A stretch of 64,000 nucleotides of DNA from Fuscovulum sp. (GCA_035192965.1 CP136571.1:3056501-3120500), one strand, 5' to 3'; counted from the stretch's first letter, positions 9,586-19,370 are shown. A program made the numbers and translations. The notes: generated from the letters alone by a model not told the origin.

Positions 9586-10017
9586 ATGGACGAACTGGAT
9601 CGCAACATAATCGGGCTTCTGGGGGCGGATGCCCGTATGTCGGTGGCGACTCTGGCCCGACGGCTAAAGGTTGCGCGCTCCACCATACAGGCAAGGCTGG
9701 AGCGGCTGGAAACCACCGGCGTGATCGCCGGATACACGCTGAAACTGGGCGAAGGCGCGCGTCAGGGGCGGATTCGCGCCTCGGTCCTGCTGACCATCGA
9801 ACCCCGCGCGCAGGCCGGGATTCTGACCCGCCTCAAATCGATTGCCGAGGTGGAGCGTGTCTTCACCACCAGCGGGCGCTTCGATCTTCTGATGCAGATC
9901 GCCTGCCCCAATACACAAGTGCTGGATCAGGTGCTCGATCAGATCGGCGCGATGACCGGGGTGAAATCCTCGGAAAGCCTGATCCATCTCAGCACCCGGA
10001 TCGACCGGGCTGTGTGA
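9586..10017 (+). CDS. Lrp/AsnC-family transcriptional regulator
   Basis: 143-residue protein. The N-terminal winged helix-turn-helix (MDELDRNIIGLLGADARMSV, then VARSTIQARLERLE) spans residues 1-50. A C-terminal RAM ligand domain (VERVFTTSGRFDLLMQIACP) follows. It is divergent from ornithine decarboxylase across a short AT-rich gap, the usual arrangement for an Lrp-type protein that controls its neighbour in response to an amino acid. Ornithine or arginine is a natural guess for the ligand but is not shown by the sequence. A TATAAT sequence at 9557-9562 could be its -10 element. Confidence 0.93.
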   Translation: MDELDRNIIGLLGADARMSVATLARRLKVARSTIQARLERLETTGVIAGYTLKLGEGARQGRIRASVLLTIEPRAQAGILTRLKSIAEVERVFTTSGRFDLLMQIACPNTQVLDQVLDQIGAMTGVKSSESLIHLSTRIDRAV

Positions 10018-10023
10018 AGCCCC

Positions 10024-10659
10024 CTACCCCGCAGGCAACACCCGCCGGATGATCGCGGCCACCATCTCGTCCCGCGCCTCCCCCGTCATGCTGCCCAGCG
10101 ATTCGAGCCGCCCGGACGCCAGCAGATCGGCCAACCCATGCGCCATAGCCCAGGCCGCCGCCTCATCCGCCATGCTGCGCCCACCCGCCGCCATCACCTG
10201 ATCCACCAGATGTTGAAACGCTGCCCGCGCCGCGGCCCGCAGGTCCGCATCGCCGAAATCCGGCCGCTCCGATTGCCATAGCAGCCGAAACAGCGCCGGG
10301 CGCGCCATGGCGAAATCGACGTAACCCAGCCCCGCCGCCACCAATTGTGATGCCGGATCCTGCGCCGCCCGCGCCTCGCGCGCGGCTTGCGCGGCCAGAA
10401 ACTGGCGGAACCCTTCTGCCGCCAACGCCGTCAACAGCCCCGCTGCATCGCCAAAATGATGCGCGGGCGCGGCATGGCTGACGCCGGCCCGCTTGGCCAC
10501 CTGCCGCAGCGAAAACCCCTCAACCCCGCGCGCGGCCAATTCATCTTCGGCCGCCGCCAACAGGGCCGCCCGCAGATCGCCGTGATGATAGGCCCGACCC
10601 TCGGCAGACGGGGGCGCAGGATCAGGCAAAAGTTTGGGTGGCAGTCTGGTCATACGCAT
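10024..10659 (-). CDS. TetR/AcrR-family transcriptional regulator
   Basis: About 211 residues. The N-terminal TetR helix-turn-helix reads YHHGDLRAALLAAAEDELAA then GFSLRQVAKRAGVSHAAPAH, close to the subgroup with a WHG-type C-terminal domain. The ATG at 10659 was chosen (10653 is possible); an upstream TTG at 10689 would intrude on the operator region. The gene is divergent from two membrane-protein genes, and a palindromic operator lies in the gap, so autoregulation plus repression of those genes is likely. The ligand is unknown. Confidence 0.9.
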   Translation of the reverse strand: MRMTRLPPKLLPDPAPPSAEGRAYHHGDLRAALLAAAEDELAARGVEGFSLRQVAKRAGVSHAAPAHHFGDAAGLLTALAAEGFRQFLAAQAAREARAAQDPASQLVAAGLGYVDFAMARPALFRLLWQSERPDFGDADLRAAARAAFQHLVDQVMAAGGRSMADEAAAWAMAHGLADLLASGRLESLGSMTGEARDEMVAAIIRRVLPAG

Positions 10660-10697
10660 CGGGATACAGTCCGATCTTGTCACTGGCAAGATTTTCC

Positions 10698-10740
10698 TTG
10701 ACAGGTCTCGCCGACCCCATATCCTGACACTGTCAAGATA
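10698..10740 (+). promoter_or_regulatory. Promoter overlapped by a TetR-type operator
   Basis: A consensus -35 TTGACA (10698-10703) is followed after 16 bp by TATCCT (10720-10725). A near-perfect palindrome with arms TATCCTGACA and TGTCAAGATA around one central base (10720-10740) covers the -10 and the initiation area, 10 bp before the ATG at 10751. A related half-site (ATCTTGTCA) occurs about 50 bp upstream, next to the tetR start. Confidence 0.65.
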
Positions 10741-10750
10741 GGAGCCGCCG

Positions 10751-11197
10751 ATGCTGTCCGATCCCCACCAGATGTTTCAGATCACCGGTCCGCTGGCCAT
10801 GCTGGGCTGGCTGGCGCTGGTGCTGTCGCCGCTGGCGCCGCGTCTGGCCGATTGGGTGGCGGCGCTGGTCATCCCGGCCCTGCTTTCGGTGGCCTATACC
10901 GCGCTGATCCTCGTCCACTGGGCCGATGCGCCGGGCGGGTTCGACAGCCTTGCCAATGTCATGGCACTTTTCACCAACCCCGCCGTCGCGCTTGCAGGAT
11001 GGGTCCACTACCTCGCCTTCGATCTGTTCGTCGGGGCCTGGATCACCCGTACCGCCCGAGCCGAGGCGATCCCCCACCTGCTGATCCTGCCCTGCCTCGT
11101 GCTGACCTTCCTCTTCGGTCCCGCAGGCCTGCTTGCTTTCCTCATCCTCCGCGCCAGCCTCACCCTGCGCGCCCGCATGACCGGAGCCACCCAATGA
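10751..11197 (+). CDS. ABA4-like (DUF4281) integral membrane protein
   Basis: 148-residue protein with four hydrophobic segments. GWVHYLAFDLFVGAWITR is the mark of the ABA4-like family. The plant member ABA4 is involved in neoxanthin synthesis; bacterial members have no established role. The gene is first in a two-gene operon divergent from a TetR regulator, and its stop overlaps the next start (ATGA). Some relatives may act near pigment or carotenoid metabolism, but nothing else here supports that. Confidence 0.8.
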   Translation: MLSDPHQMFQITGPLAMLGWLALVLSPLAPRLADWVAALVIPALLSVAYTALILVHWADAPGGFDSLANVMALFTNPAVALAGWVHYLAFDLFVGAWITRTARAEAIPHLLILPCLVLTFLFGPAGLLAFLILRASLTLRARMTGATQ

Positions 11198-12018
11198 CCA
11201 CCGCCCTCGCCACCCCCGCCCCGCTCTTCCCCGATCTGCGCCGTATGTGGTCCGACGCCCCCGCGCTGACGGTGCTGGCGGTCATTCTGATCCTCGCATT
11301 GGTCCCTCTTTACGCCGCCATGGCCATTGATACTCGCGTCTTTCAGGGCGAAAGCCCGTGGATGAAGCCGGTAAAGTTCCACTACGCCCTGTCCATCTAC
11401 GCCATCACCCTCGCCTTCTTCGCCCGCTACATGCCCGTCACCACCCGCACCAGCCGCCGCTGGCGGTGGTTCACGGCATCGGTCATCTTCGCGATCCTGG
11501 CCGAATGCGCGTGGCTGTCGGCGGCGGCGATGCAGAACACCGCGTCGCATTTCAACACTGACATCCCCTTCTTTACGGCGATCTATTCGCTGATGGGGGT
11601 CTTTGCCGTGCTGCTCACATCGGCCAGCCTCGCCATGGGCATCTCCATCTGGCGCAACCCTGAAACCGGTCTGAGCCCGGCAGTCAAACTCTCCATCGCG
11701 CTGGGTCTGATCCTGACCTTCGTCCTGACCGTCATCACGGCAGGTTATCTTTCCTCCGCCGGGGGCCATTTCGTGGGCATCCCTGTCACCGGGGCAACGC
11801 TTCCCATCCTCGGCTGGTCGCGCGAGGTGGGCGATCTGCGCGTTGCGCATTTCCTCTCCACCCATGCGCTGCACGGCCTCCCGCTCTGGGGCCTTGTCGC
11901 GGCCCGCATGGGCGATGCGCGGGGCGGGCTGACGCTGGTCTGGGCGGGCGCTGCTGCTTATGCCCTCCTCGTCGCTGCGGTCTTCGGGCAGGCCCTGCAA
12001 GGCCTTCCCCTCATCTGA
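11194..12018 (+). CDS. Conserved polytopic membrane protein of unknown function
   Basis: 274 residues from the ATG at 11194, which overlaps the stop of the ABA4-like gene by four bases and shows translational coupling. About seven hydrophobic segments are visible, including residues 25-45, 64-80, 95-115, 130-150 and 165-190. Conserved-looking polar spots are [12 protein letters not shown] and the histidines in [14 protein letters not shown] do not recognise the family. The operon with an ABA4-like protein under TetR control suggests a membrane-associated function released by an inducer. Confidence 0.75.
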   Translation: MTTALATPAPLFPDLRRMWSDAPALTVLAVILILALVPLYAAMAIDTRVFQGESPWMKPVKFHYALSIYAITLAFFARYMPVTTRTSRRWRWFTASVIFAILAECAWLSAAAMQNTASHFNTDIPFFTAIYSLMGVFAVLLTSASLAMGISIWRNPETGLSPAVKLSIALGLILTFVLTVITAGYLSSAGGHFVGIPVTGATLPILGWSREVGDLRVAHFLSTHALHGLPLWGLVAARMGDARGGLTLVWAGAAAYALLVAAVFGQALQGLPLI

Positions 12019-12106
12019 CCCCGCCGCGCGGGGAAAGCGGGCATCTCCTGCTTTCCCTCGCCCCCGTCGCGCGCTAGAACCCCCACGACTGCAAGGGGTG
12101 CATGCG

Positions 12107-15100
12107 ATGCCGATGGAAAAGACCTTCAACGCCGCCGAGGCCGAGGCGCGGATCTCCGCGCAATGGATCAACACCAAGGCCTTTCGCGCCGGGGCCAACG
12201 CCAAACCCGGCGCGGAAAGCTTTTGCGTGATGATCCCGCCGCCCAATGTGACGGGCTCGCTCCACATGGGCCACGCCTTCAACAACACGTTGCAGGATAT
12301 CCTAACGCGCTGGCACCGCATGCGCGGGCATGACACGCTGTGGCAGCCCGGCACCGACCATGCCGGCATCGCCACCCAGATGGTGACCGAACGCGACATG
12401 GCCCTGCATCAAGAGCCGGACCGCAGGACGATGGGGCGTGAGGCTTTTACCCGCCGCGTCTGGGAACAGAAAAAGAAATCCCGCGGCACGATCATCGGTC
12501 AACTACAGCGTCTCGGCTGTTCTTGCGATTGGGACCGCGAAGCCTTCACCATGTCCGGCGCGCCGGGGGCCCCGGCGGGCGAGGAAGGCAATTTCCACGA
12601 CGCCGTCATCCGCGTTTTTGTGGACCTCTACAACAAGGGCCTGATCTACCGCGGCAAACGGCTGGTGAACTGGGACCCGCATTTTGAGACCGCAATTTCG
12701 GATCTTGAGGTCGAGAATACCGAAACCGACGGCCATATGTGGCACTTCAAATATCCGCTCGCGGGCGGGGCCACCTATGAATATGTCGAAAAAGACGCCG
12801 ATGGGAACGTGATCCTGCGCGAGACGCGGGATTACATCTCCATCGCCACCACCCGCCCCGAAACCATGCTGGGCGATGGTGCAGTTGCGGTGCATCCCTC
12901 GGACGAACGCTATGCCGCCATCGTGGGGATGCTCTGCGAAATCCCGGTCGGGCCAAAGGAAACCCGCCGCCTGATCCCGATCATCGCAGATGAATATCCC
13001 GATCCGACTTTCGGCTCCGGCGCGGTGAAGATCACCGGGGCGCATGATTTCAACGATTACGCCGTGGCCAAACGCGGCGGCATCCCTTGCTACCGCCTGA
13101 TGGACACCCGCGCCCGGATGCGCAACGACGGCGCTCCCTACGCCGAAGCCGCGCGTGTGGCAGGCCAAATGTCCCGCGCATGGCTGGTCTCCAAAGGCTA
13201 TGCCACACCCGGCATCGCCGAGCAGCCCTTCACGCTATCCGAGGCAAAGGTCGACGCCCTCAACCTCGTCCCCGATCACCTCCGCGGGCTGGACAGGCTA
13301 GACGCGCGCAAACGCGTGGTGGACGAGATCACGGCCGAAGGTCTGGCCGTCATGACCCGCGCGGATGACCCGCGTCTGGGCAAGACGGCGATCAAGGCCG
13401 GGGCCGAAGGGGCCGATGAAACCGTACCCCTCGTCGAGTCCAAGAAAATCATGCAGCCCTTCGGCGATCGTTCGAAAACTGTAATTGAACCCATGCTGAC
13501 GGACCAATGGTTCGTCGATACTGTTCGAATTGTGCAACCCGCTCTGGACGCCGTCCGCTCGGGCGAAGTCAGGATCATCCCCGAAAGCGGCGAGCGGACC
13601 TATTACCACTGGCTGGACAATATCGAACCCTGGTGCATCTCGCGCCAGCTCTGGTGGGGCCATCAGATCCCGGTGTGGTATGGGCCAAGGGTTACGTCGC
13701 GGATAGTGTGGTCCGACCGCCAACGTGCCTTGCGTGACAAGCATGATCGACTGGGCGGCCCCTTCGGCGGGAATCGTGCCGAATTCTGCGCCGCGTCTTG
13801 GTCCGACGTCTGCAAGATGGCTTCCGAGTACTATTTGGAGCCGGAAGATCGTTTTGTCCAAATAGAGACGATCGATGAACTGAAGGCATTCTACGACCGG
13901 AAGGAATACATCCATAAGACGCCTCTGGTCCGCGACCCCGACGTCCTCGACACCTGGTTCTCCTCCGGCCTCTGGCCCATCGGCACGCTGGGCTGGCCCG
14001 AACCGACCGATGCGCTGAAGCGCTTCTTCCCGACCTCCGTCCTGATCACGGGGCAAGACATCCTCTTCTTCTGGGTCGCCCGGATGATGATGATGCAGCT
14101 TGCCGTGGTGGATCAGGTACCCTTCAAGACGGTCTACCTTCACGGCCTCGTGCGCGATGCCAAGGGCAAGAAGATGTCCAAGTCGCTCGGCAACGTCATC
14201 GACCCGCTCGACATCATCGACGAATTCGGCGCCGACGCGCTGCGCTTCACCAACGCGGCCATGGCCTCGCTGGGCGGCGTGCTGAAACTCGACACCCAGC
14301 GCATCGCGGGCTATCGCAATTTCGGCACCAAACTCTGGAACGCCTGCCGCTTCGCCGAAATGAACGGGGTGTGGGAAGGCCACGCCACCCAATCCGCACC
14401 CCCCACGGCCACCGCCACAGCCAACCGCTGGATCATCGGCGAAACCCTCCGCGCCCTGGCCGAGGTTGACGCCGCCCTGACCGACTACCGCTTTGATCAG
14501 GCCGCAGACACGCTCTACAAATTCGTCTGGGGCAAGGTCTGCGACTGGTATGTCGAATTCGCCAAACCGCTCTTCGACGGCCCCGCCGCCGACGAAACCC
14601 GCCGGACCATGGCCTGGGTGCTCGATCACTGCATGATCCTGCTGCACCCGATGATGCCCTTCATAACCGAGGAGCTTTGGGCCACCACTGGCACCCGCGC
14701 CAAGATGCTCGTCCATACCGATTGGCCGACCGCCGACCTGTCGCTCGCCGATCCCGCCGCCGACCGCGAAATGGGCTGGGTCACCACCCTGATCGACGAG
14801 ATCCGTTCCGCCCGCGCGCAGATGCATGTCCCCGTCGGCCTGAAGATCGACCTCGTTGCCACCACCCTGTCCGATGAGGCCCGCCACGCCTGGACCCGAA
14901 ACGAAGTGCTGATCAAACGCCTCGCCCGCATTGATGCTCTGACCGAGGCGGCCACCGCCCCCAAAGGCAGCGTCTCCATCGCATTGGACGGCGCGGCCTT
15001 CGCCATGCCGCTGGACGGGATCATCGACATTGCCGAGGAAAAGGCCCGCCTGACCAAAACGCTGGACAAACTCGCCAAGGAAATCGGCGGGCTGAACGGG

Positions 15101-15235
15101 CGGCTGAACAACCCAGCCTTCGTCGCCTCTGCCCCCGAAGAGGTGGTGGATGAAGCCCGCGCAAACCTCGAAGCGCGTCAGGATGAGGCAGCCAAACTGC
15201 AATCGGCCCTCTCCCGTCTTGCTGAAATCGGCTGA
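12107..15235 (+). CDS. valS: Valine--tRNA ligase
   Basis: Class I synthetase of 1042 residues. It has the HIGH motif HMGH (residues 53-56), editing-domain sequence [18 protein letters not shown] near residue 689, and a C-terminal coiled coil ([20 protein letters not shown]) as usual in ValRS. The start at ATG 12107 ([20 protein letters not shown]) follows AAGGGG. The frame is open upstream but overlaps the preceding gene. One segment (about residues 528-606, DNA 13690-13925) between WYGP and [13 protein letters not shown] is longer than the roughly 30 residues seen in E. coli, and its codon choice differs from its surroundings. Confidence 0.97.
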   Translation: MPMEKTFNAAEAEARISAQWINTKAFRAGANAKPGAESFCVMIPPPNVTGSLHMGHAFNNTLQDILTRWHRMRGHDTLWQPGTDHAGIATQMVTERDMALHQEPDRRTMGREAFTRRVWEQKKKSRGTIIGQLQRLGCSCDWDREAFTMSGAPGAPAGEEGNFHDAVIRVFVDLYNKGLIYRGKRLVNWDPHFETAISDLEVENTETDGHMWHFKYPLAGGATYEYVEKDADGNVILRETRDYISIATTRPETMLGDGAVAVHPSDERYAAIVGMLCEIPVGPKETRRLIPIIADEYPDPTFGSGAVKITGAHDFNDYAVAKRGGIPCYRLMDTRARMRNDGAPYAEAARVAGQMSRAWLVSKGYATPGIAEQPFTLSEAKVDALNLVPDHLRGLDRLDARKRVVDEITAEGLAVMTRADDPRLGKTAIKAGAEGADETVPLVESKKIMQPFGDRSKTVIEPMLTDQWFVDTVRIVQPALDAVRSGEVRIIPESGERTYYHWLDNIEPWCISRQLWWGHQIPVWYGPRVTSRIVWSDRQRALRDKHDRLGGPFGGNRAEFCAASWSDVCKMASEYYLEPEDRFVQIETIDELKAFYDRKEYIHKTPLVRDPDVLDTWFSSGLWPIGTLGWPEPTDALKRFFPTSVLITGQDILFFWVARMMMMQLAVVDQVPFKTVYLHGLVRDAKGKKMSKSLGNVIDPLDIIDEFGADALRFTNAAMASLGGVLKLDTQRIAGYRNFGTKLWNACRFAEMNGVWEGHATQSAPPTATATANRWIIGETLRALAEVDAALTDYRFDQAADTLYKFVWGKVCDWYVEFAKPLFDGPAADETRRTMAWVLDHCMILLHPMMPFITEELWATTGTRAKMLVHTDWPTADLSLADPAADREMGWVTTLIDEIRSARAQMHVPVGLKIDLVATTLSDEARHAWTRNEVLIKRLARIDALTEAATAPKGSVSIALDGAAFAMPLDGIIDIAEEKARLTKTLDKLAKEIGGLNGRLNNPAFVASAPEEVVDEARANLEARQDEAAKLQSALSRLAEIG

Positions 15236-15240
15236 TTTCT

Positions 15241-15309
15241 TCTCTGCAAAAATATCCCGCGGGGTAGGCCCCCCGCAGGGGGGCGAGGGGGCGCGCAGCC
15301 CCCTTTTCT
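15241..15309 (+). terminator. GC-rich intergenic repeat with terminator after valS
   Basis: GGGGGC (15287-15292) pairs with GCCCCC (15298-15303) and is followed by TTTTCTTT, a good intrinsic terminator. The preceding part (GCAAAAATATCCCGCGGGG) is shared with the intergenic element at 31.02-31.08 kb, so this is a copy of a dispersed intergenic sequence carrying the terminator. Confidence 0.75.
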
Positions 15310-15352
15310 TTGCCAATCATTCGCGCAACACTCCCGGTGAAGGAGATTGCCA

Positions 15353-15685
15353 ATGTCATGGCTCAACCGCCTCGCCGAACGCCAGATGCAGAAAGCCCGC
15401 CTCAAGGGTGAGCTTCAAGGTCTGAAGGGAGAGGGCAAGCCCCTGCCCGACCACACCGCCGATGCCTTTGTCACGCCGGGTGAGGCGATGGGTTTCCGCA
15501 TCATGGCCGAGGCGGGCGTCCTGCCCGAAGAGATTGTCCTGAAAAAGGAAGCCGCCCGGCTCATGGCCGAACTCGCCACGATCACCGATCCCGAGGCGCG
15601 CAAAGCGATGATGGCGCGCATTGCCGATGTGCAGATGCGGCAGGCCATGGCGGAAGAGGCCCGCCGCGCCTTTCTGCGCGGCTGA
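15353..15685 (+). CDS. DUF1992 (DnaJ-homologue subfamily C member 28-like) protein
   Basis: 110 residues. The N-terminal segment MSWLNRLAERQMQKARLKGE followed by GLKGEGKPLP matches the DUF1992 pattern (AERKI..A...G.F..L.G.GKPL). The start at ATG 15353 has AAGGAG seven bases upstream, while the earlier TTG at 15347 is too close to it. The protein is helical and soluble with no catalytic motif visible, and its function is unknown. It is followed by a cluster of four palindromes. Confidence 0.85.
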   Translation: MSWLNRLAERQMQKARLKGELQGLKGEGKPLPDHTADAFVTPGEAMGFRIMAEAGVLPEEIVLKKEAARLMAELATITDPEARKAMMARIADVQMRQAMAEEARRAFLRG

Positions 15686-15698
15686 CCGCGCCGCTGGC

Positions 15699-15805
15699 GA
15701 AGAATTTTCACTGAAAATTCTTCTCTGCTGCAGGTTTTCCATGGAAAACCTGCCCAAACTTTCCAAGGAAAGTTTGCCCCTGCGAATTTTTCACGAAAAA
15801 TTCGC
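15699..15805. repeat. Cluster of four dissimilar short palindromes
   Basis: Four hairpins follow one another. 15699-15723 has arm GAAGAATTTTCA with a 1-nt centre. 15730-15753 is a perfect 24-bp palindrome with half GCAGGTTTTCCA. 15755-15776 has arm CAAACTTTCC and centre AA. 15782-15805 has arm GCGAATTTTTC and centre AC. All stems are perfect, all share an A/T-rich inner part of TTTTC/GAAAA type, but the sequences are not copies of each other. The cluster fills the gap between the DUF1992 and aminotransferase genes. It may act as stacked terminators or as a structural element. Confidence 0.9.
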
Positions 15806-15844
15806 CTCTTGCGCTTCGCCCGAAGCCGCGCTTCCTTGGCCCCC

Positions 15845-16951
15845 ATGACCGGACCCCGCCTCACCCCGCTTGCCGACAGCCTGCCTGAAACCGTGCCCTT
15901 CGTCGGGCCCGAAACGCAGGAACGCACCTTGGGTCGCCCCTTCCGCGCACGTCTTGGCGCGAATGAAAGCCGCTTTGGCCCCTCGCCCCGTGCCATCGCG
16001 GCCATGGCGGCGGCGGCGGCCGAGGGTTGGATGTATGGCGACCCCGAAATGCACGATCTGCGCGCGGCAATCGCCGCTCATCATGGCACAACACCTGCCC
16101 ATGTCATCGTGGGCGAAGGGATTGACGGGCTTCTCGGCACGCTGGTGCGCCTGACAGCAGGGCCGGGGGATCATGTCGTCACCTCGCTGGGCGCCTACCC
16201 CACCTTCAACTTCCATGTCGCGGGCTTCGGGGCAACCCTGCACCGTGTCCCCTACCGGGATGACCACGAAGACCCGCAGGCACTCGCCGCCATGGCGCGG
16301 CAGGTGGGGGCGAAACTCGTATACTTCGCCAATCCCGACAATCCGATGGGCACCTGCCACCCGGCCGAAACCGTCATCGCCTTGATCGACGCGCTGCCCG
16401 AAGGCACGCTTCTGGTGCTGGACGAGGCCTATATCGACCTCGCCCCTCCCGGCACCGCACCGGAGATTCCCCCCGATGATCCCCGCGTCATCCGCATGCG
16501 CACCTTTTCCAAAGGCTACGGTCTGGCCGGGTTACGGCTGGGTTATGCGCTGGCCGCACCGCCCCTGATCCGCGCCTTCGACAAGGTCCGCAACCATTTC
16601 GGCGTGGGCCGCGTCGCGCAGGCGGCGGCGCTCGCGGCGCTGGCAGATCAGGACTGGCTGGCCACCGTACAGGCGAATGTCGCGCAGGCCCGCGCGCGTA
16701 TCGCCAAGATCGGGGCCGCAAACGGCCTGACAGCCCTGCCCTCGGCCACCAATTTCGTCACGCTCGACACCGGGCGGGATGGCAATTTCGCCCGCGCAGT
16801 GCTCGCTGAATGCATCGCACGGGGGGTGTTCATCCGCATGCCCGGCGTGGCGCCGCTGGACCGCTGCCTGCGGATCAGCGCGGGAACCGATGCCGATCTG
16901 GACGTGCTGGCCGAGGTTCTGCCGCAGGCGCTGGCCGCCCTGCGGCGCTGA
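15845..16951 (+). CDS. Histidinol-phosphate aminotransferase-like PLP aminotransferase
   Basis: Fold-type I aminotransferase of 368 residues. Visible are LGANESRFGPSP near residue 38, the NPDNPMG substrate-loop segment, DEAYIDL (Asp194, Tyr197) and the PLP lysine Lys223 in RTFSKGYGLAGLRLGY. The start at ATG 15845 (MTGPRLTPLADSLPETVPFV) matches the family N-terminus, including the VGPE segment. It resembles HisC and could act on histidinol phosphate or aromatic amino acids. No other his genes are nearby, so the physiological substrate is uncertain. Confidence 0.88.
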   Translation: MTGPRLTPLADSLPETVPFVGPETQERTLGRPFRARLGANESRFGPSPRAIAAMAAAAAEGWMYGDPEMHDLRAAIAAHHGTTPAHVIVGEGIDGLLGTLVRLTAGPGDHVVTSLGAYPTFNFHVAGFGATLHRVPYRDDHEDPQALAAMARQVGAKLVYFANPDNPMGTCHPAETVIALIDALPEGTLLVLDEAYIDLAPPGTAPEIPPDDPRVIRMRTFSKGYGLAGLRLGYALAAPPLIRAFDKVRNHFGVGRVAQAAALAALADQDWLATVQANVAQARARIAKIGAANGLTALPSATNFVTLDTGRDGNFARAVLAECIARGVFIRMPGVAPLDRCLRISAGTDADLDVLAEVLPQALAALRR

Positions 16952-16962
16952 TCACCGCCTGA

Positions 16963-17334
16963 TCACTCAGCCCGGCCCAGCGCGGGCGTCGGGCCGGCAG
17001 GCGCATCCGTCGCCGGGCCAAGGCGCGGCGTCGGGGCCTCTGCCGAAACAGCGGTCACCGTGCCTGCACTGCCCGCCACAGGCGCAGTAGCCACCCCTGC
17101 AGGAAGGGCGCGGCGGAAGACCAGCATGGTCTGTTCAGTCGTCTTCGTCTTGGTAAAGCCCGACCGTTCGTCGCAAGGCAGGGTTTCCGAACGCTGATAC
17201 TCCCACCCGTCGCGGCCCAGATCGTTCATCAGCGTGGTCAGGGTCAGCGCAAAGCGATCCTCGGTCGTCTTGGCATCGCGGGCCTTGGTGCCGCGGCGCG
17301 GGGCCGGAAGAACCTTGTATTCATAACGCTGCAT
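16963..17334 (-). CDS. DUF4177-domain protein
   Basis: 123 residues. The N-terminal half (MQRYEYKVLPAP, then LNDLGRDGWEYQRSETLP) is a DUF4177-type domain, recognised by the phrase L...G..GWE.....P. The C-terminal 40 residues are a low-complexity Pro/Ala/Thr tail. No signal peptide or catalytic motif is seen. The gene is convergent with the aminotransferase gene, with 11 bp between them. Function unknown. Confidence 0.75.
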   Translation of the reverse strand: MQRYEYKVLPAPRRGTKARDAKTTEDRFALTLTTLMNDLGRDGWEYQRSETLPCDERSGFTKTKTTEQTMLVFRRALPAGVATAPVAGSAGTVTAVSAEAPTPRLGPATDAPAGPTPALGRAE

Positions 17335-17442
17335 CGGACTCTCCGGAAGTTTCTAGGGCGTAAGTAGAGGTTTGCGCCGTTCTGGCAAAGGGGCTGGCGC
17401 GGGCAGGCGGGCTTTCCCGCCGACCGCACCCAGCCCTGCCCC

Positions 17443-18954
17443 TTACAGGCCCAGCTTCTGTGCCACCATCTGGTTGACCACCGCCGGATTGGCCTTGCCC
17501 CCCGTCGCCTTCAGCACCTGGCCTGTGAACCAACCCGCCAGCTTGGCATTGACCTTGGCCTTTTCCACCTGATCGGGGTTGGCCGCGATCAGGGCATCCA
17601 ACGCCCGCTCAATCTCGCCCGTATCCGTCACCTGCTTCATGCCATGCTTTGCGGCCACTTCGGCGGGGTTCCCGCCTTCGGTCCACAGCAGCTCGAACAG
17701 CTCTTTCGCCATCTTGCTGGTGATCTCACCGCTCGCGACCAGATCCAGCACGCCACCAATCTGCGCCGCCGACAGCGGGCTGTCGCTGATGCCCAGACCT
17801 TCCTTGTTCAACCGACCGAACAGTTCGTTGATGATCCAGTTCGCCACCTGCTTGCCATCGCGGCCCTTGGCCACCTCCTCAAAAAAGGCGGCATTGTCCA
17901 GCTCGGCGGTCAGGACATTGGCATCGTAATCAGTCAGCCCGAAATCGGCCATGAACCGCGCCTTCTTGGCATCGGGCAGTTCCGGCATCCGGGCGGCGAT
18001 ATCATCGACCCAAGCCTGTTCGATCTCCAGCGGCAGCAGGTCCGGGCAGGGGAAATAGCGGTAATCATGCGCCTCTTCTTTGCTGCGCATCGACCGTGTC
18101 TCGCCCTTGTCGGGATCGTAAAGCCGGGTTTCCTGATCGACCTTGCCGCCATCCTCCAGAATGGCGATCTGACGCCGCGCCTCGTATTCGATGGCGGCCT
18201 GAATGAACCGCAACGAGTTCATGTTCTTGATCTCGCAGCGCGTGCCCAAATGGCCAAAGTCCTGCGTCGCCTGATAGCGTTCGTAATCGCCGGGGCGGCA
18301 GACCGACACGTTGACGTCGGCGCGCAGGTTGCCGTTCTGCATGTTGCCGTCACAGGTGCCCAGATAGCGCAGAATCTGGCGCAGCTTGGCCACATAGGCC
18401 GCCGCTTCCTCTGGCCCGCGCAGATCGGGGCGGCTGACAATCTCCATCAGCGCCACGCCGGTCCGGTTGAAATCCACGAAGGACATGGTCGGGTCCATGT
18501 CATGGATCGACTTGCCGGCATCCTGTTCCAGATGAATGCGCTCGATCCGCACCAGACGCGCCACGCCGGGGGCCAGTTCGACCAGCACTTCACCCTCGCC
18601 CACGATGGGGTGGTACAGCTGGCTGATCTGATAGCCCTGCGGCAGATCGGGATAGAAATAGTTCTTCCGGTCAAAGGCCGAGGTCAGGTTGATCTGCGCC
18701 TTCAGGCCCAACCCGGACCGCACCGCCTGTTCGATGCAAAACTCGTTGATGACCGGCAGCATCCCCGGCATCGCGGCATCGACGAAGGCCACGTTGGAAT
18801 TGGGCTCTGCCCCTACCTGCGTGGAGGCCCCCGAAAACAGCTTGGCGTTTGACGCGACCTGGGCATGGATCTCCATCCCGATCACCAGTTCCCAATCGCC
18901 CTTCGCGCCCGCGATGACCTTGGGTTTCGGGGGCTGATAACTGATGTCAAGCAT
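17443..18954 (-). CDS. gatB: Aspartyl/glutamyl-tRNA(Asn/Gln) amidotransferase subunit B
   Basis: 503 residues. Subunit B of the GatCAB complex, which transamidates misacylated Glu-tRNA-Gln or Asp-tRNA-Asn. Family marks are [21 protein letters not shown] near the N-terminus, [15 protein letters not shown], and the C-terminal YqeY-like tRNA-binding domain ([20 protein letters not shown], then [20 protein letters not shown]). gatA and gatC are not adjacent, which is common. The presence of GatB fits a non-discriminating GluRS. Confidence 0.97.
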   Translation of the reverse strand: MLDISYQPPKPKVIAGAKGDWELVIGMEIHAQVASNAKLFSGASTQVGAEPNSNVAFVDAAMPGMLPVINEFCIEQAVRSGLGLKAQINLTSAFDRKNYFYPDLPQGYQISQLYHPIVGEGEVLVELAPGVARLVRIERIHLEQDAGKSIHDMDPTMSFVDFNRTGVALMEIVSRPDLRGPEEAAAYVAKLRQILRYLGTCDGNMQNGNLRADVNVSVCRPGDYERYQATQDFGHLGTRCEIKNMNSLRFIQAAIEYEARRQIAILEDGGKVDQETRLYDPDKGETRSMRSKEEAHDYRYFPCPDLLPLEIEQAWVDDIAARMPELPDAKKARFMADFGLTDYDANVLTAELDNAAFFEEVAKGRDGKQVANWIINELFGRLNKEGLGISDSPLSAAQIGGVLDLVASGEITSKMAKELFELLWTEGGNPAEVAAKHGMKQVTDTGEIERALDALIAANPDQVEKAKVNAKLAGWFTGQVLKATGGKANPAVVNQMVAQKLGL

Positions 18955-19022
18955 GGCGTGCCGTCCTGTGATCCGTTTGCCCGCCTGTCTAGGGCGTCAG
19001 GGCAGCGGCATCAAGCATGCTG

Positions 19023-19205
19023 TCACCGGTTCTGCCCTGGCGGCGTTGCCGAGCGCGGCCATGTCTGCCCTTTGGGTTCTTGCTTGTCGACCTCTGGCAT
19101 CCGCGTCAGGATCAGCACGATCGGCAAAAGCAGGATGAACAAAAGCATGTTCCAGGCACGGCTCAGGATATCGGCCGTGACCGACGAAGCAATAAAACGC
19201 GACAT
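19023..19205 (-). CDS. Small single-helix membrane protein, hypothetical
   Basis: 60 residues starting MSRFIASSVTADILSRAWNM, with one strong hydrophobic helix (MLLFILLLPIVLILTRM, about residues 20-36) and a polar C-terminal tail (PEVDKQEPKGQTWPRS). There is no recognised family and only a weak ribosome site, so the coding call rests on the helix-plus-tail pattern and an open frame in an otherwise empty gap. Confidence 0.4.
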   Translation of the reverse strand: MSRFIASSVTADILSRAWNMLLFILLLPIVLILTRMPEVDKQEPKGQTWPRSATPPGQNR

Positions 19206-19354
19206 GGCAGTGTCACACCATCTACAGGGTTACGCGGACCTTTCGGTCCGTTACGTTCAGGCACATCTTGGGCAGGATCGGCGGGCAGTCCACCGACGGT
19301 TTAGCGAGCAGTGTCATTCGTGTAGCGGTATTGTGGCAAATTGAGGGCAAACCC

Positions 19355-19370
19355 TTAACGCAAGGTTAAC
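19355..19370. promoter_or_regulatory. Perfect CtrA-type box upstream of the transglycosylase-like lipoprotein
   Basis: TTAA (19355-19358), seven bases, then TTAAC (19366-19370) match the CtrA consensus TTAA-N7-TTAAC exactly. The site lies 131 bp upstream of the ATG at 19501. The 19206-19500 gap otherwise holds only a small GGACC/GGTCC hairpin at 19235-19250 and no coding sequence. Confidence 0.6.

Noticed and set aside
13298..15316. Minus-strand 672-codon frame opposite valS, and a similar 655-codon frame opposite the M24 peptidase (43357-45324)
   Set aside because: Antisense frames without family features; the plus-strand genes carry all diagnostic motifs.
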